A DNA stretch of 64,000 nt from Lachancea thermotolerans CBS 6340 (taxonomy: Eukaryota; Ascomycota; Saccharomycetes; Saccharomycetales; Saccharomycetaceae): contig NC_013084.1 of assembly GCF_000142805.1 (NCBI RefSeq), positions 1,335,854 through 1,399,853 of the forward strand, written 5' to 3'. This document shows, in pieces, positions 47,267 through 56,142 of the stretch. Under the pieces are notes generated by a model. The model did not search any database, was not told where the DNA came from, and saw nothing but the letters and a program-made list of their open reading frames with translations. The position numbers and the translations under genes are program-made. Positions within the stretch are counted from its first letter, which is position 1, and every line of letters begins with the position of its first letter.

Positions 47267-49051
47267 ATGGCAAAGACAGATCTTCGTGACTGGATTGTAC
47301 AACTTCACTTGGCTTACAGAAATTCTTCAAAACAAAGGAGGTTTAGTTACAAACGAAATGCGCAAAAAATAAGCCAAAAAAGGCTGCAGTCGGTGCAAAA
47401 GTCTCAAATATCCAATGCGCCAAAGGTGGACCTTAAACTTCCTAGCAGGTTTTCACAGCTTCCTATTGCAAATCTGCAAGGATTACTGATACAGGACATC
47501 CGCGAAGACAAGCCAAAACAACTCCAGTTATGTGTACCAGAGCTTACAAGCGGTAGTCATATGGTGGAAGACTGGGAAGAGGTTTCAGGTTTATTCAAAA
47601 ATTCAGTATGTCGCGAATACAAGACGAATGGTGATCTAAAAGGTCCCGCATTCTGTGAATACACAACAGAACGTGTATATGGTAACAATCGCGCAAGTTG
47701 GAAAACAAGATTAAATTTCCCCTTGAAAAACGAAGGCGACCCTGCCGAAACAATCGAAATTTTATGGCCACCTCTAGAATTCTCTTTCTGCTGCAGGGCA
47801 ATTGGGACCAGCCATGGAACAATCATTAAATTGCAGCAAAAAGGTGTCAACGTCTTCCGTCATCCTCTAACAGGTGATAAGTTACCTATTCTAGAAATTG
47901 ATTCTCTACCGTTGAACGCATCGGCTATTGCCCTTGCTCCTGCTTTGGAAGGAAGCGACAGCAAATATTTTAAAGGCGCTTTGTTGGCATATTCTATAAT
48001 TCCATCGCGCCTGTGTTCTGAAGCTGAGATTTGCCAACTTAAAAGCTTGTGCGTTGACACTGAAAGTGTGAGACGTCCGAGTGTGGTGGAGGCAATTAGC
48101 CCAAAGGTCGCCGATGGGTTTAAAAGTGATATTCGAAGCGTTTCAAGGCTCTTGAGGGCACTTTCATCTGGAAGTTTGTTCAATCCCGGCCTGTCAACAA
48201 GAAGTCAAATGTGCTCACCTGATATCCTGAGAGCAACTGTAATGTCTAACAGAATTTGCGATAGCCAACTCAAAGAAGAATACTGTAAAGCTACAGTGCT
48301 TTACAACCTTTACGAAAATGCACAAAGGATACAGAAACGCTTGATAAGCGAAAATAAATTGACACATGAAGTTTACCTAAGTCTTTGGGATGAACTTATA
48401 TTGTTACGTCTTGAAGAACTCAATAAACTGACTTTGGTGGAAGATTTGAATACAATGATTAGAGGTAAGACTAAATTCGATGAGTTTTTATTGGACCTAA
48501 ACTTGTATAACACGATTGTTAACGCGGAGCTCCGAGGTAAGATGAAGCCTAATGGGCACCAAAAAAACGACCGCCAACAAGCTATTCTTTACGTGCTTAG
48601 TATTGTTTTGACACAGTGCAAGAGTTTGAAGAACATTTATCCTTCTCTTTCATTTGTTTTCAGAGAGCTAGAAGTCTTTGCTAGAGAAGTCAAAATTTTC
48701 AAAAGAACCGGAAACATAGAGAGTGCTCAGGAAATGTTTGCCACTGCTAACGCCATTGTAGAATTAGATAATATCGCTACAGCAAAGCAAGAACCGCTTA
48801 AAAATCATAGAATTATCCTTTTGGCTAAATCCCGGGTTCCTTCAGATTTAGCGCGGGTTTACCAGTTCCTATCGAAAGTCGAAGTTCAAATCACCGACAA
48901 CTTGGATGCAGCTAAAGAAATTAGACATTCAGAGTGTGTGTCCAAGAAACTGATTCGTCACGACACATACTGTTATTTGTATCTAAGAAAGGAACACGCC
49001 GTTGATGTCCAAAAGCTGTTAAGGACACTTGGAAAGTCAGGTCAATATTAA
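47267..49051 (+). CDS. Unrecognised 594-residue protein
   Basis: ATG 47267 to TAA 49049. The N-terminal 60 residues are very basic (KQRRFSYKRNAQKISQKRLQ). Residues about 85-200 look like a beta-rich globular domain (VEDWEEVSGLF...TRLNFPLKNE...LEFSFCCRAIGTSHG), and the C-terminal half is mostly helical. No membrane segment or catalytic motif is evident. In S. cerevisiae YBT1 (YLL048C) and LDB18 (YLL049W) are direct neighbours with nothing like this between them, so the gene was lost there or gained here. It overlaps the convergent LDB18 by four bases. I cannot assign a function. Confidence 0.85.
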   Translation: MAKTDLRDWIVQLHLAYRNSSKQRRFSYKRNAQKISQKRLQSVQKSQISNAPKVDLKLPSRFSQLPIANLQGLLIQDIREDKPKQLQLCVPELTSGSHMVEDWEEVSGLFKNSVCREYKTNGDLKGPAFCEYTTERVYGNNRASWKTRLNFPLKNEGDPAETIEILWPPLEFSFCCRAIGTSHGTIIKLQQKGVNVFRHPLTGDKLPILEIDSLPLNASAIALAPALEGSDSKYFKGALLAYSIIPSRLCSEAEICQLKSLCVDTESVRRPSVVEAISPKVADGFKSDIRSVSRLLRALSSGSLFNPGLSTRSQMCSPDILRATVMSNRICDSQLKEEYCKATVLYNLYENAQRIQKRLISENKLTHEVYLSLWDELILLRLEELNKLTLVEDLNTMIRGKTKFDEFLLDLNLYNTIVNAELRGKMKPNGHQKNDRQQAILYVLSIVLTQCKSLKNIYPSLSFVFRELEVFAREVKIFKRTGNIESAQEMFATANAIVELDNIATAKQEPLKNHRIILLAKSRVPSDLARVYQFLSKVEVQITDNLDAAKEIRHSECVSKKLIRHDTYCYLYLRKEHAVDVQKLLRTLGKSGQY

Positions 49052-49659
49052 ATATTGTTTGAGCTTTGTATAGCATGCAGTTTACCTTCAACCATACAGA
49101 TGCGCGATTGAATATCAGTCCAAAAGTCGTTGGCTTCCAGATTTAAATTCATGAACCGTCTAGCAATGCCTAAAGTTCTAACGATAAGCATCATAGTCTG
49201 GGAGTACAGTATACCAATGTTGGAGATGTCGGCTGAAACAGATTCTTGTTTCATCGAATTTTGCAGTAAACCACATGATAATAGGCGGTCCACGCTGCTA
49301 CTACAAACGATCTCCAGATCGGATAGTAGAGAAAGTGTTTGGTTGAGCGATCCGACGCACGCAGATAACTCCACTTCTTGCTCTTTGGTGGTATCTCGCT
49401 CTTCGTTTTTAGCAAATGTGTTCAAAAGTTGCCAAAGGAATTCAGAGCAACGCGCGCCAGTCCCACACAAGCGCCTCATCTCCCCTGAGATCACTCGAAG
49501 TTTATCGACTAAGTTTTCTACACCATCCAGTTCCCCAACACTGTTTTCAATCAGATCCAGCCTTTGCTCTAACTTGTCTGCACAGTCCATTGCCTGGGCG
49601 TCTAGTCCTCGAGGGCCCTTAAACTTGCGGGTAACTCGACTTTGTTTGACTATTTTCAT
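49048..49659 (-). CDS. LDB18: Dynactin subunit LDB18 (p24-like)
   Basis: Protein of 203 residues from ATG 49659; the frame goes 17 codons further up from a TTG. It is almost entirely helical with heptad-like spacing (ADKLEQRLDLIENSVGELDG, SLLSDLEIVCSSSVDRLL), fitting a small coiled-coil dynactin shoulder component. The identification rests on position: YBT1, LDB18 and COF1 are consecutive in S. cerevisiae with LDB18 on the opposite strand, exactly as here. Its stop overlaps the stop of the convergent gene in the shared TTAA. Confidence 0.68.
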   Translation of the reverse strand: MKIVKQSRVTRKFKGPRGLDAQAMDCADKLEQRLDLIENSVGELDGVENLVDKLRVISGEMRRLCGTGARCSEFLWQLLNTFAKNEERDTTKEQEVELSACVGSLNQTLSLLSDLEIVCSSSVDRLLSCGLLQNSMKQESVSADISNIGILYSQTMMLIVRTLGIARRFMNLNLEANDFWTDIQSRICMVEGKLHAIQSSNNI

Positions 49660-49742
49660 AAAATTATTTGACCCCCTTTTCAAAAGTGAACTCTTGAAAC
49701 CTACACGCAAACCACTAAATAATCAATCAGAAATCACAAATA

Positions 49743-50298
49743 ATGTCTAGATCAGGGTATGTGAACAGCAGATATTACAATTTTTGATGAATAAAGCTGA
49801 ATCTTGGGTCTGTCTATAGACACATTGAGGTTTCAAAGCAATGTTCATTTCAACGGTCCCTTATTAACTTGAAATAATAGTGTTGCTGTTGCAGATGAGT
49901 CCATGAAAGCCTTCAACGATTTGAAGCTGGGAAAAAAGTACAAGTTTGTCCTATACGCATTGAATGACAACAAAACGGAGATTGTGGTCAAGGAAACTTC
50001 AACCGCGCAAGACTATGACGCTTTTTTGGAGAAGCTCTCTGAGGATGATTGCTTATACGCCGTCTACGATTTTGAGTATGAAATTGGTGGCAACGAAGGC
50101 AAAAGATCGAAGATTGTGTTTTTCACTTGGTCTCCCGACACTGCCCCAGTCAGAGCCAAGATGGTTTACGCCTCTTCGAAAGATGCTCTGAGAAGAGCAT
50201 TGAACGGTATTTCCACTGACATCCAAGGAACAGACTATTCTGAGGTTGCATATGAGTCCGTTTTGGAAAAAGTTAGCAGAGGTGCTGGCTCTCACTAA
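49743..50298 (+). CDS. COF1: Cofilin (intron-containing)
   Basis: Exon 1 is 49743-49756 (MSRSG, last codon split) and exon 2 is 49881-50298, giving 143 residues, the same length as yeast Cof1 and nearly identical ([40 protein letters not shown], ending VSRGAGSH). Cofilin severs and depolymerises actin filaments; the N-terminal Ser and the long helix [11 protein letters not shown] are the actin-binding sites. The intron is in the position used by S. cerevisiae COF1. The LDB18 ATG on the other strand is only about 85 bases away. Confidence 0.97.
49757..49880 (+). other. COF1 intron
   Basis: 124 bases: donor GTATGT, branch variant TATTAAC at 49862-49868, acceptor TAG at 49878-49880, the first AG after it and only about 13 bases from the branch adenosine. 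Confidence 0.92.
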
Positions 50299-50530
50299 GC
50301 TACCAACATTAGTTTTACTTTTGTCAAATATATGTAGAATTGAAATATCAAAGATTGTCTGGCTCGTGCAAATAGTACGCCAAAGACACGTTGTAATTGG
50401 CCTGTAATTGCGGCACAACTGCTAGTCGAACTTTACCATGGCGCATAATAGGGCCAGAGAGTTCCTTAGACCGTTTAATCGCATTATTGAAATACATCAT
50501 CTGCGTGCAACCAGCTGCGCTGTAACGGAT

Positions 50531-52246
50531 CTAGGATGACAGATCATAGGGTCTCCTTTCAAAAAAAAAGGCTTCCTGGGAAGCAGGTAGTTTCCATACC
50601 AGCCTATCGATGACTGTACCGGCAATTATAAAATTTTTGATGCTCCAGTCACCCTTGCCATAAACTTCTGGAATTTTCATAGAAAGCTGAGGAAATATAC
50701 TCTTGTAAAAGGCGAGGTATTCGTGTACATCATCTTTTTCGATTACTATGCAGGACTTCACGTCCTCAAAGCAGTCAAGGATAAATTGGGGCAAAGCTAG
50801 GTTTTCAGCCCTCCTGCTCGACAAATTATGGGCTCTAACAATCCATAATAGCAGTGCTTGTTGCAGAAAATTTTTGGTTACCAAATCGTCATACTTTGTT
50901 ACGCCAAACGTGAGCGTTAGGGTATTCACAAATGTTTTGTCTGATTTGAAAAGGCTTTTGAAGGACAAGGGCTTCAGCTCTTTCAAGACTTTTTTCTGAA
51001 ACTTCTTGATGAAATCTGAAGCCTCTTGAAAGATCCTCTTCTGGCCAGCCATATATGCTTTGGTGGACTTGGATCTGATTGGGCTTTTAAGAGACACTTT
51101 CAGCTTGGATGCATCTTTGAAAAAGCTCAACTTCTGCTCTATTATGGCGTTCAGCTGCTCCGAGCCATCTAGGACGCTTCTCGCAGTGATAAACTTTTCG
51201 GATGTTAGCTTACTCAATATTCCGAACAATTTCATCAAAGGCATAGGGAGTGGGGAGCCTAGAGTCAACAAAAAATTGACTGAATTTTCTGCCAAGTTCT
51301 GATCTCGAAGTGTAAGATCATAAGACTTCAAGGACTCGAGCTGGCCCGGAGGTAGCCTCAAAGTTAGAGTTGATGAATCGTTCATATTGTTTTGTATCGC
51401 AAAGCCGTAGTTTAACAACAGTTCCTCATTTGATTTATCGCCATAATTATTAAAGATTTCCTGACCTTTCTCTATCTGATTTCCGGAAGAAAATGAAACC
51501 CCGTTTCTGTCCTTGTTCAGTTGCCATTGAACTTTTTGTCCACTATGGTGGTTCAAGAAGTCGACAATCGGGTAAAGAAAAGCCTGGTTAATGTTTTTGA
51601 GGTTTTCATTTTCTAAAATAAGTTCCGGGAAGGCCCTCGAAGAGACAATGTAAGCAGACCAAAGGTACGAACTAAAGCTGTGCCAGGATGAACTTTTAGA
51701 GTAGGTCATGTGGTCAGAAACTTGGAAATGGGGGTTTGAAGACGATTGAAGGTAAAATGCTGTATCTTCGTCGTCCGCGGCCTTAGCTTTCGTTATGAGG
51801 CCAAACCATTCCTCGATAACTTTCTTCAGGTTTCTTTCTGTTTTGATCAGGAGATCAGTTCCCTTTAAAGCAGTCAACTCTTCGCTTGACCAAAAATAGG
51901 GTGAATGAATGTCCCTGATCAAGGGTAGCACGTCCATGAAAGGCTGGAAGAAAGAGATTTCATCACAGCTTTTTGAACTGAATTTCAGCTTCGACAAGAA
52001 AAGCTGTAAGAGCGCGTTAGGATTCGATTCGACTGGATTTTTTAGCCTAAAATGCTTCTCTGCAAGGGTAGTAGTGATGAGCAGTTTACGAGGTATTGTG
52101 ACCAGGACACTACCTTCACTAATTCGTGCGTTTGCCACCGCGTATGTACCTTGATTGGGATCCGCTCTGAACTCAACCCTATCATCGATGACCGAACCAT
52201 GGCTTCTAGCCCACTCAACGCATGAATCAACAGCACCAGTAGTCAT
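50531..52246 (-). CDS. EFM1: SET-domain protein lysine methyltransferase, EFM1-like
   Basis: Protein of 571 residues of the SET/Rubisco-LSMT class. The SET core is split by a long insert: the N-terminal part GTYAVANARISEGSVLVTIP (about 33-52), then FLYPIVDFLNHHSG (about 224-237; the NH motif that binds AdoMet) and FNNYGDKSNEELLLNYGF (about 264-281; the catalytic Tyr region). A Rubisco LSMT-like helical C-terminal domain follows. Efm1 (YHL039W) monomethylates eEF1A. The call over the related Rkm1 rests on proximity to the VMR1/YBT1 block (YHL035-YHL039), so it is moderately sure at family level and less so for the exact member. Confidence 0.75.
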   Translation of the reverse strand: MTTGAVDSCVEWARSHGSVIDDRVEFRADPNQGTYAVANARISEGSVLVTIPRKLLITTTLAEKHFRLKNPVESNPNALLQLFLSKLKFSSKSCDEISFFQPFMDVLPLIRDIHSPYFWSSEELTALKGTDLLIKTERNLKKVIEEWFGLITKAKAADDEDTAFYLQSSSNPHFQVSDHMTYSKSSSWHSFSSYLWSAYIVSSRAFPELILENENLKNINQAFLYPIVDFLNHHSGQKVQWQLNKDRNGVSFSSGNQIEKGQEIFNNYGDKSNEELLLNYGFAIQNNMNDSSTLTLRLPPGQLESLKSYDLTLRDQNLAENSVNFLLTLGSPLPMPLMKLFGILSKLTSEKFITARSVLDGSEQLNAIIEQKLSFFKDASKLKVSLKSPIRSKSTKAYMAGQKRIFQEASDFIKKFQKKVLKELKPLSFKSLFKSDKTFVNTLTLTFGVTKYDDLVTKNFLQQALLLWIVRAHNLSSRRAENLALPQFILDCFEDVKSCIVIEKDDVHEYLAFYKSIFPQLSMKIPEVYGKGDWSIKNFIIAGTVIDRLVWKLPASQEAFFFERRPYDLSS

Positions 52247-52715
52247 TAGCTTATGTTCTCTTCCGAAGTTGTATGTTAGAAAAACATTTTGAGTTAAACA
52301 ATTTTGTAATTATATATACATCATATAATAATGTTAGGTCAGTAAGTAGATATAACCGCTAACATAAGTCACTACGCCTTTCTTATAACTCAAGCTATTA
52401 AAGAACTCTGCCACAGGTAGGTTCGAAGTGACGCGCGGCTGTTAGTGGTAGGTGCATGTGTTGCCGGCTTTATCTGGAAGTCCGCTTTTTGCTAAGAGCG
52501 ATTTGATCTTGTGAGTATTCGCTAACATGAGGCCCTGGACCGATTTCCCAGCACCTAGTTCAAGCTACACATAAATTTCACCAAGCGAACCACTTGCTTC
52601 CGATTCTTTTTCATCCTGAGGCTGCAACAGTAACTTTTCTAAGCTGCATTTGTTGTCTTCGTTGAAATTTAGCTATTGACAGATAACATAAGCTAAATGA
52701 TATATTATTCTTGAA
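52247..52715. other. Spacer between EFM1 and the hydroxyacid oxidase gene
   Basis: 469 bases, AT-rich; marks the end of recognisable synteny. Nothing specific seen. Confidence 0.5.
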
Positions 52716-53936
52716 TCATTCGCTGTACTCCAGACAGTCGCGATTCAAGTGCTCTGGAGATACGGACTTGATCCCGGCTAAATGTAAGTTCATAGTCAAA
52801 TCCCCTAAAAGCGAGCGCAGCACGTGACCAACGCCCTCTTCTCCTCCTAGTACAAGTCCGTAAACATAGGGTCTGCCTACAAGCACCATTTTAGCCCCAA
52901 GCGCAAGGGCTTTGGCTATGTCACTACCACAGCGAATACCCGAGTCAAAAATAATGTCAATCTTAGATCCGACCTCATTAACTATTTTAACGAGGCGATC
53001 CAGAGATGCGGGCCCTCCGTCTTGCTGTCTGCCGCCATGATTGGAAACAACTATACCCTCAATACCGAGCTCCACACACTTTTTGGCATCGAGGACGGTT
53101 TGAATACCCTTCAAGACTATAGGGCCATCCCAGTTTTCGCGAAGAAACTTTAAATCTTCCCATCCATGGCTAAAACCTGGAAAGATCATTCCGGCCCAGT
53201 CACTAGCAGCAGTCTTCATATCTTCTTCGACTTCTTTGCCATACTTCTCCTTGAAGTTTTTGCGAAAGACCGGGTCTGAAAACCCAAGTGCCGTACCCAC
53301 GGTATCGGAACGCAGAAAAGGGTTGTAAGCGTTGTTCAGGTCACTTGGACGCCAGCCCAGCTTGTAAGTATCTAATGTAACAACAAGCGTACTGAACCCA
53401 TTTTCCTTAGCGCGTTTTAAAAGGCTCACAGTTAGGTCGTTGTGATCATTGGAAGGCCAGTACAACTGGTACCAGCGGACGCCGTTACCATTAACCTTGG
53501 CTACGTCTTCAATTGATGTAGCAGCCGCTGTACTGTAGATGTAGGGCACACCTTCGGAAGCAGCCGCGGCCGCAGTAGCTAGCTCGCCATCTGGGTTGAA
53601 GATACGCTGTACTCCAATGGGCGCGATGGCGATAGGGACCGGTAACTTCTGGTTAAGAAGTTCCGTCTTGAGCGAGGGATACGTCGATGTTTCAACCAAA
53701 CGACTAGGGACAATTGACCATTTCTGGAAAGCTTCGTGATTCTTTCTTGTTGTCTCGCCAGTGCTAGCGTTGCCGCACACATAACCCAATGATTCTCTTG
53801 ACATACGTTCTCTGGCAAGATCTTCCCACTCCGTACTTTGGAAAGTGAATGGTGGGCGCTCATACTTGAGACCACGGCCATACACATCTGCCATATATTG
53901 CAGGGGATTACCGGCGGACGTTTCGAGATATTCCAT
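52716..53936 (-). CDS. FMN-dependent 2-hydroxyacid oxidase/lactate monooxygenase-like enzyme
   Basis: Protein of 406 residues with the alpha-hydroxyacid dehydrogenase fold. FMN/active-site landmarks are present: PIAIAPIGVQRIF (about 100-112), WYQLYWPSND with the active-site Tyr, VVTLDTYKLGWR, the Lys in VLKGIQT, the catalytic His and Arg in VSNHGGRQQDGG (about 295-306), DSGIRCGSDIAKAL, and GRPYVYGLVLGGEEGV. Unlike CYB2 it has no cytochrome b5 domain and no mitochondrial presequence, so it should be cytosolic and either use O2 directly (oxidase, giving H2O2) or act as a lactate 2-monooxygenase. The late GRPYVYGLVLGGEEGVGHVL region looks closest to the monooxygenase group. The true substrate is unknown. 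Confidence 0.88.
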   Translation of the reverse strand: MEYLETSAGNPLQYMADVYGRGLKYERPPFTFQSTEWEDLARERMSRESLGYVCGNASTGETTRKNHEAFQKWSIVPSRLVETSTYPSLKTELLNQKLPVPIAIAPIGVQRIFNPDGELATAAAAASEGVPYIYSTAAATSIEDVAKVNGNGVRWYQLYWPSNDHNDLTVSLLKRAKENGFSTLVVTLDTYKLGWRPSDLNNAYNPFLRSDTVGTALGFSDPVFRKNFKEKYGKEVEEDMKTAASDWAGMIFPGFSHGWEDLKFLRENWDGPIVLKGIQTVLDAKKCVELGIEGIVVSNHGGRQQDGGPASLDRLVKIVNEVGSKIDIIFDSGIRCGSDIAKALALGAKMVLVGRPYVYGLVLGGEEGVGHVLRSLLGDLTMNLHLAGIKSVSPEHLNRDCLEYSE

Positions 53937-56142
53937 TATAATGTCGAGAAATTAGTATAGAGCTGAGGATATAATAAGCTGAGGGTAATTGGATGCAATT
54001 GCAGAGCTTGATTGTTATTCACAATTTCTCAGTCGATTATGAATCCGAGTGTTTCCGTGCTTTTTATATCAAATACGGAAACCTGCTTCCGTCGCCTTCG
54101 CTTAAGGTTGAGCCTGGCCCGCATTTGCTATAGTTGCTCTCATAGATATGCAGTATTTGCAGTGCGTGCCTGTCTCGACGTCTAACAGATTTCGGACATA
54201 CTTAAACGCAAGGAACCCGTGTCCGAGCGGCCGTGTGCCTAGATTAACCTGTGAATAAGTTTGCATGATTTTTCAAAAAATCAAGGCGTATAGTTACTTA
54301 AATTGCGCCAAGACTTTTGTTGCAATGGCAACCCTAAAAGCCTGCGCTCTTGGAAAATGGCATTGCTCAAAATTGCGCAAAAAACGTAAGCATTTGAGGA
54401 ACACACGCAGCTAGAGGCACGGGGGACTTGACGTAATTTGGCTTGGCAATTCTTTGGACAGAGCTCTTTAGAAGAGACAGCAGTGGGGACTATCAGCCGA
54501 ACGGACTTTTAACTCGCCTTATGGAACGTGTTACACCGGCATGTATAATACAGACAAATCTGATTGGGTGGGATTTATCGTTTCCAATAAGAGTTAAAGG
54601 CTAATTTGGTGCAAAATCTGGCGGCAAGTACTGTTCGAGAGGACAGCAAAGAATCCGCGAAGATGGTTGAGAGATTTCTCTCTACTTCTTTCAATAAAAG
54701 GCTCGACTTGCACTGCATAAAGAAGCTCTGTGGTTGGCTCTGTTTGGGTCGATGTGTGTGGTCGTGCAAGGTTCTCCAGCGCCCAAACCCATATTAGTGG
54801 TTGCCTGTACCAGATTGAGTGGCAACTACTTATTGCTCCGAGCATATTTCACTGACATTCAAGTTTTTCAGCAACGAGTACTCTTGAAAGATTGCGAGAT
54901 TTAAGCAGTTGCGCTCGCGATTTTTTCTAACTCTTACTTAGATTCAATTAAGTGTGAGCTTGACAGGTTGCAAGAAAGCTCTGAAACAAGGCGACCAGAA
55001 ATAAGAACAAGTGTGGCAAATTCAAACGTGATTTTTTCGGAACCTTGCAGTTATCTACCCCCAAGTAAAGCCTTTTGGTTATGACCTGATTCATGAGAAG
55101 CTAAGCTTTTGTTAATTGATGAATCCATAATTTCTCAGTAAGGATCTTTAATCTTGCTTTTGCTAAAAAATCAGCTGTTGACTTGAGTTTCAGATTTGAC
55201 GCTGAGAAAGAGCTAAACAAATGACCAGCTTACAAAGTCTTGAATGGCATAGAGCTCAACTACATATTTTCTCGTTAAAGCTTTAATTAATATGTTGGGA
55301 CGAAAACTTACAAGTCATCACCAATTTTTTGAACTATTCGGGCCTATAAGGTTGGGCAAAAGCGTTTCTTTCAGCTTAGTATAGACGACAGTACTTAAAA
55401 CAAGCAGAATAAGCTGCGATAGAAAGCCAAGGAAAATACCATAACTTCTAGCTTATAAGCCTCTAAAATCCAGTTTGCTTTCTGGACTAGACAGGGAATG
55501 CATTTGAGGATTCAAAATGAAGCTTTGGGCAACAAAAGCATTTTCAAAAGACAACTTTTGTCAATTGGTGCTACTGTGAGGAAGTTGAACTTGAAAAATT
55601 TAGCGAAAACCCTTGTGACACATTCATCCATAGTAGATATCATTCGAATGCTCCAGAAAAAAAGACATTACGGCGGATATTTCAACGACAAAAAAGTGTG
55701 ATATCTTCGTTGGGTTATATCAAATTGGTTTTCCCGAGAAGAGAATATTTTCCAAAGTTCGCACCCAAGCCGACTTGCCTTTTCTGTTTCAAAACCCTCG
55801 TTGAATTCACCATGATAACATATTTGCATTATGATCCTCACGCAAATATGTTCATGCAATTTTGCTTGCACAAAATTACGATACCCAAAGAGTTACACAT
55901 GTCGAGACACGACAGAAAATGTGGATAATGCAAATCTATACACCACCCTCCCCCGCTGGCAATTTACATTTAGCGGCTCAAAAAGCGCAGCAGGCAACAT
56001 TTTAGATCCTTCTACAGTTGAATCTTCTCTACTAATGATATTTCACAGCTTCCTATCAGATTTTATTGAAAGCTATTCAAGAGGCAATTTTGGAAACTTT
56101 TTAAGAATCAGTGTTGATTTGGTCATAATTGTAATAATGTAC
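53937..56142. other. 2.2-kb gene-poor spacer
   Basis: AT-rich, with only short frames (up to about 76 codons) that carry no recognisable content. CGGCCG at 54228-54233, about 295 bases upstream of the hydroxyacid oxidase ATG, is a possible Zn2Cys6 site. I looked for centromere CDEI/CDEIII, tRNA and mobile-element signatures and found none that convince. Confidence 0.5.

Noticed and set aside
54214-54240. CCGAGCGG segment resembling the D-arm of a Leu or Ser tRNA.
   Set aside because: No T-arm or acceptor stem follows within 90 bases.
53937-56142. Possible centromere in the AT-rich spacer.
   Set aside because: No CDEI (RTCACRTG) and CDEIII (TTCCGAA core) pair around an AT-rich element of the right length was found.
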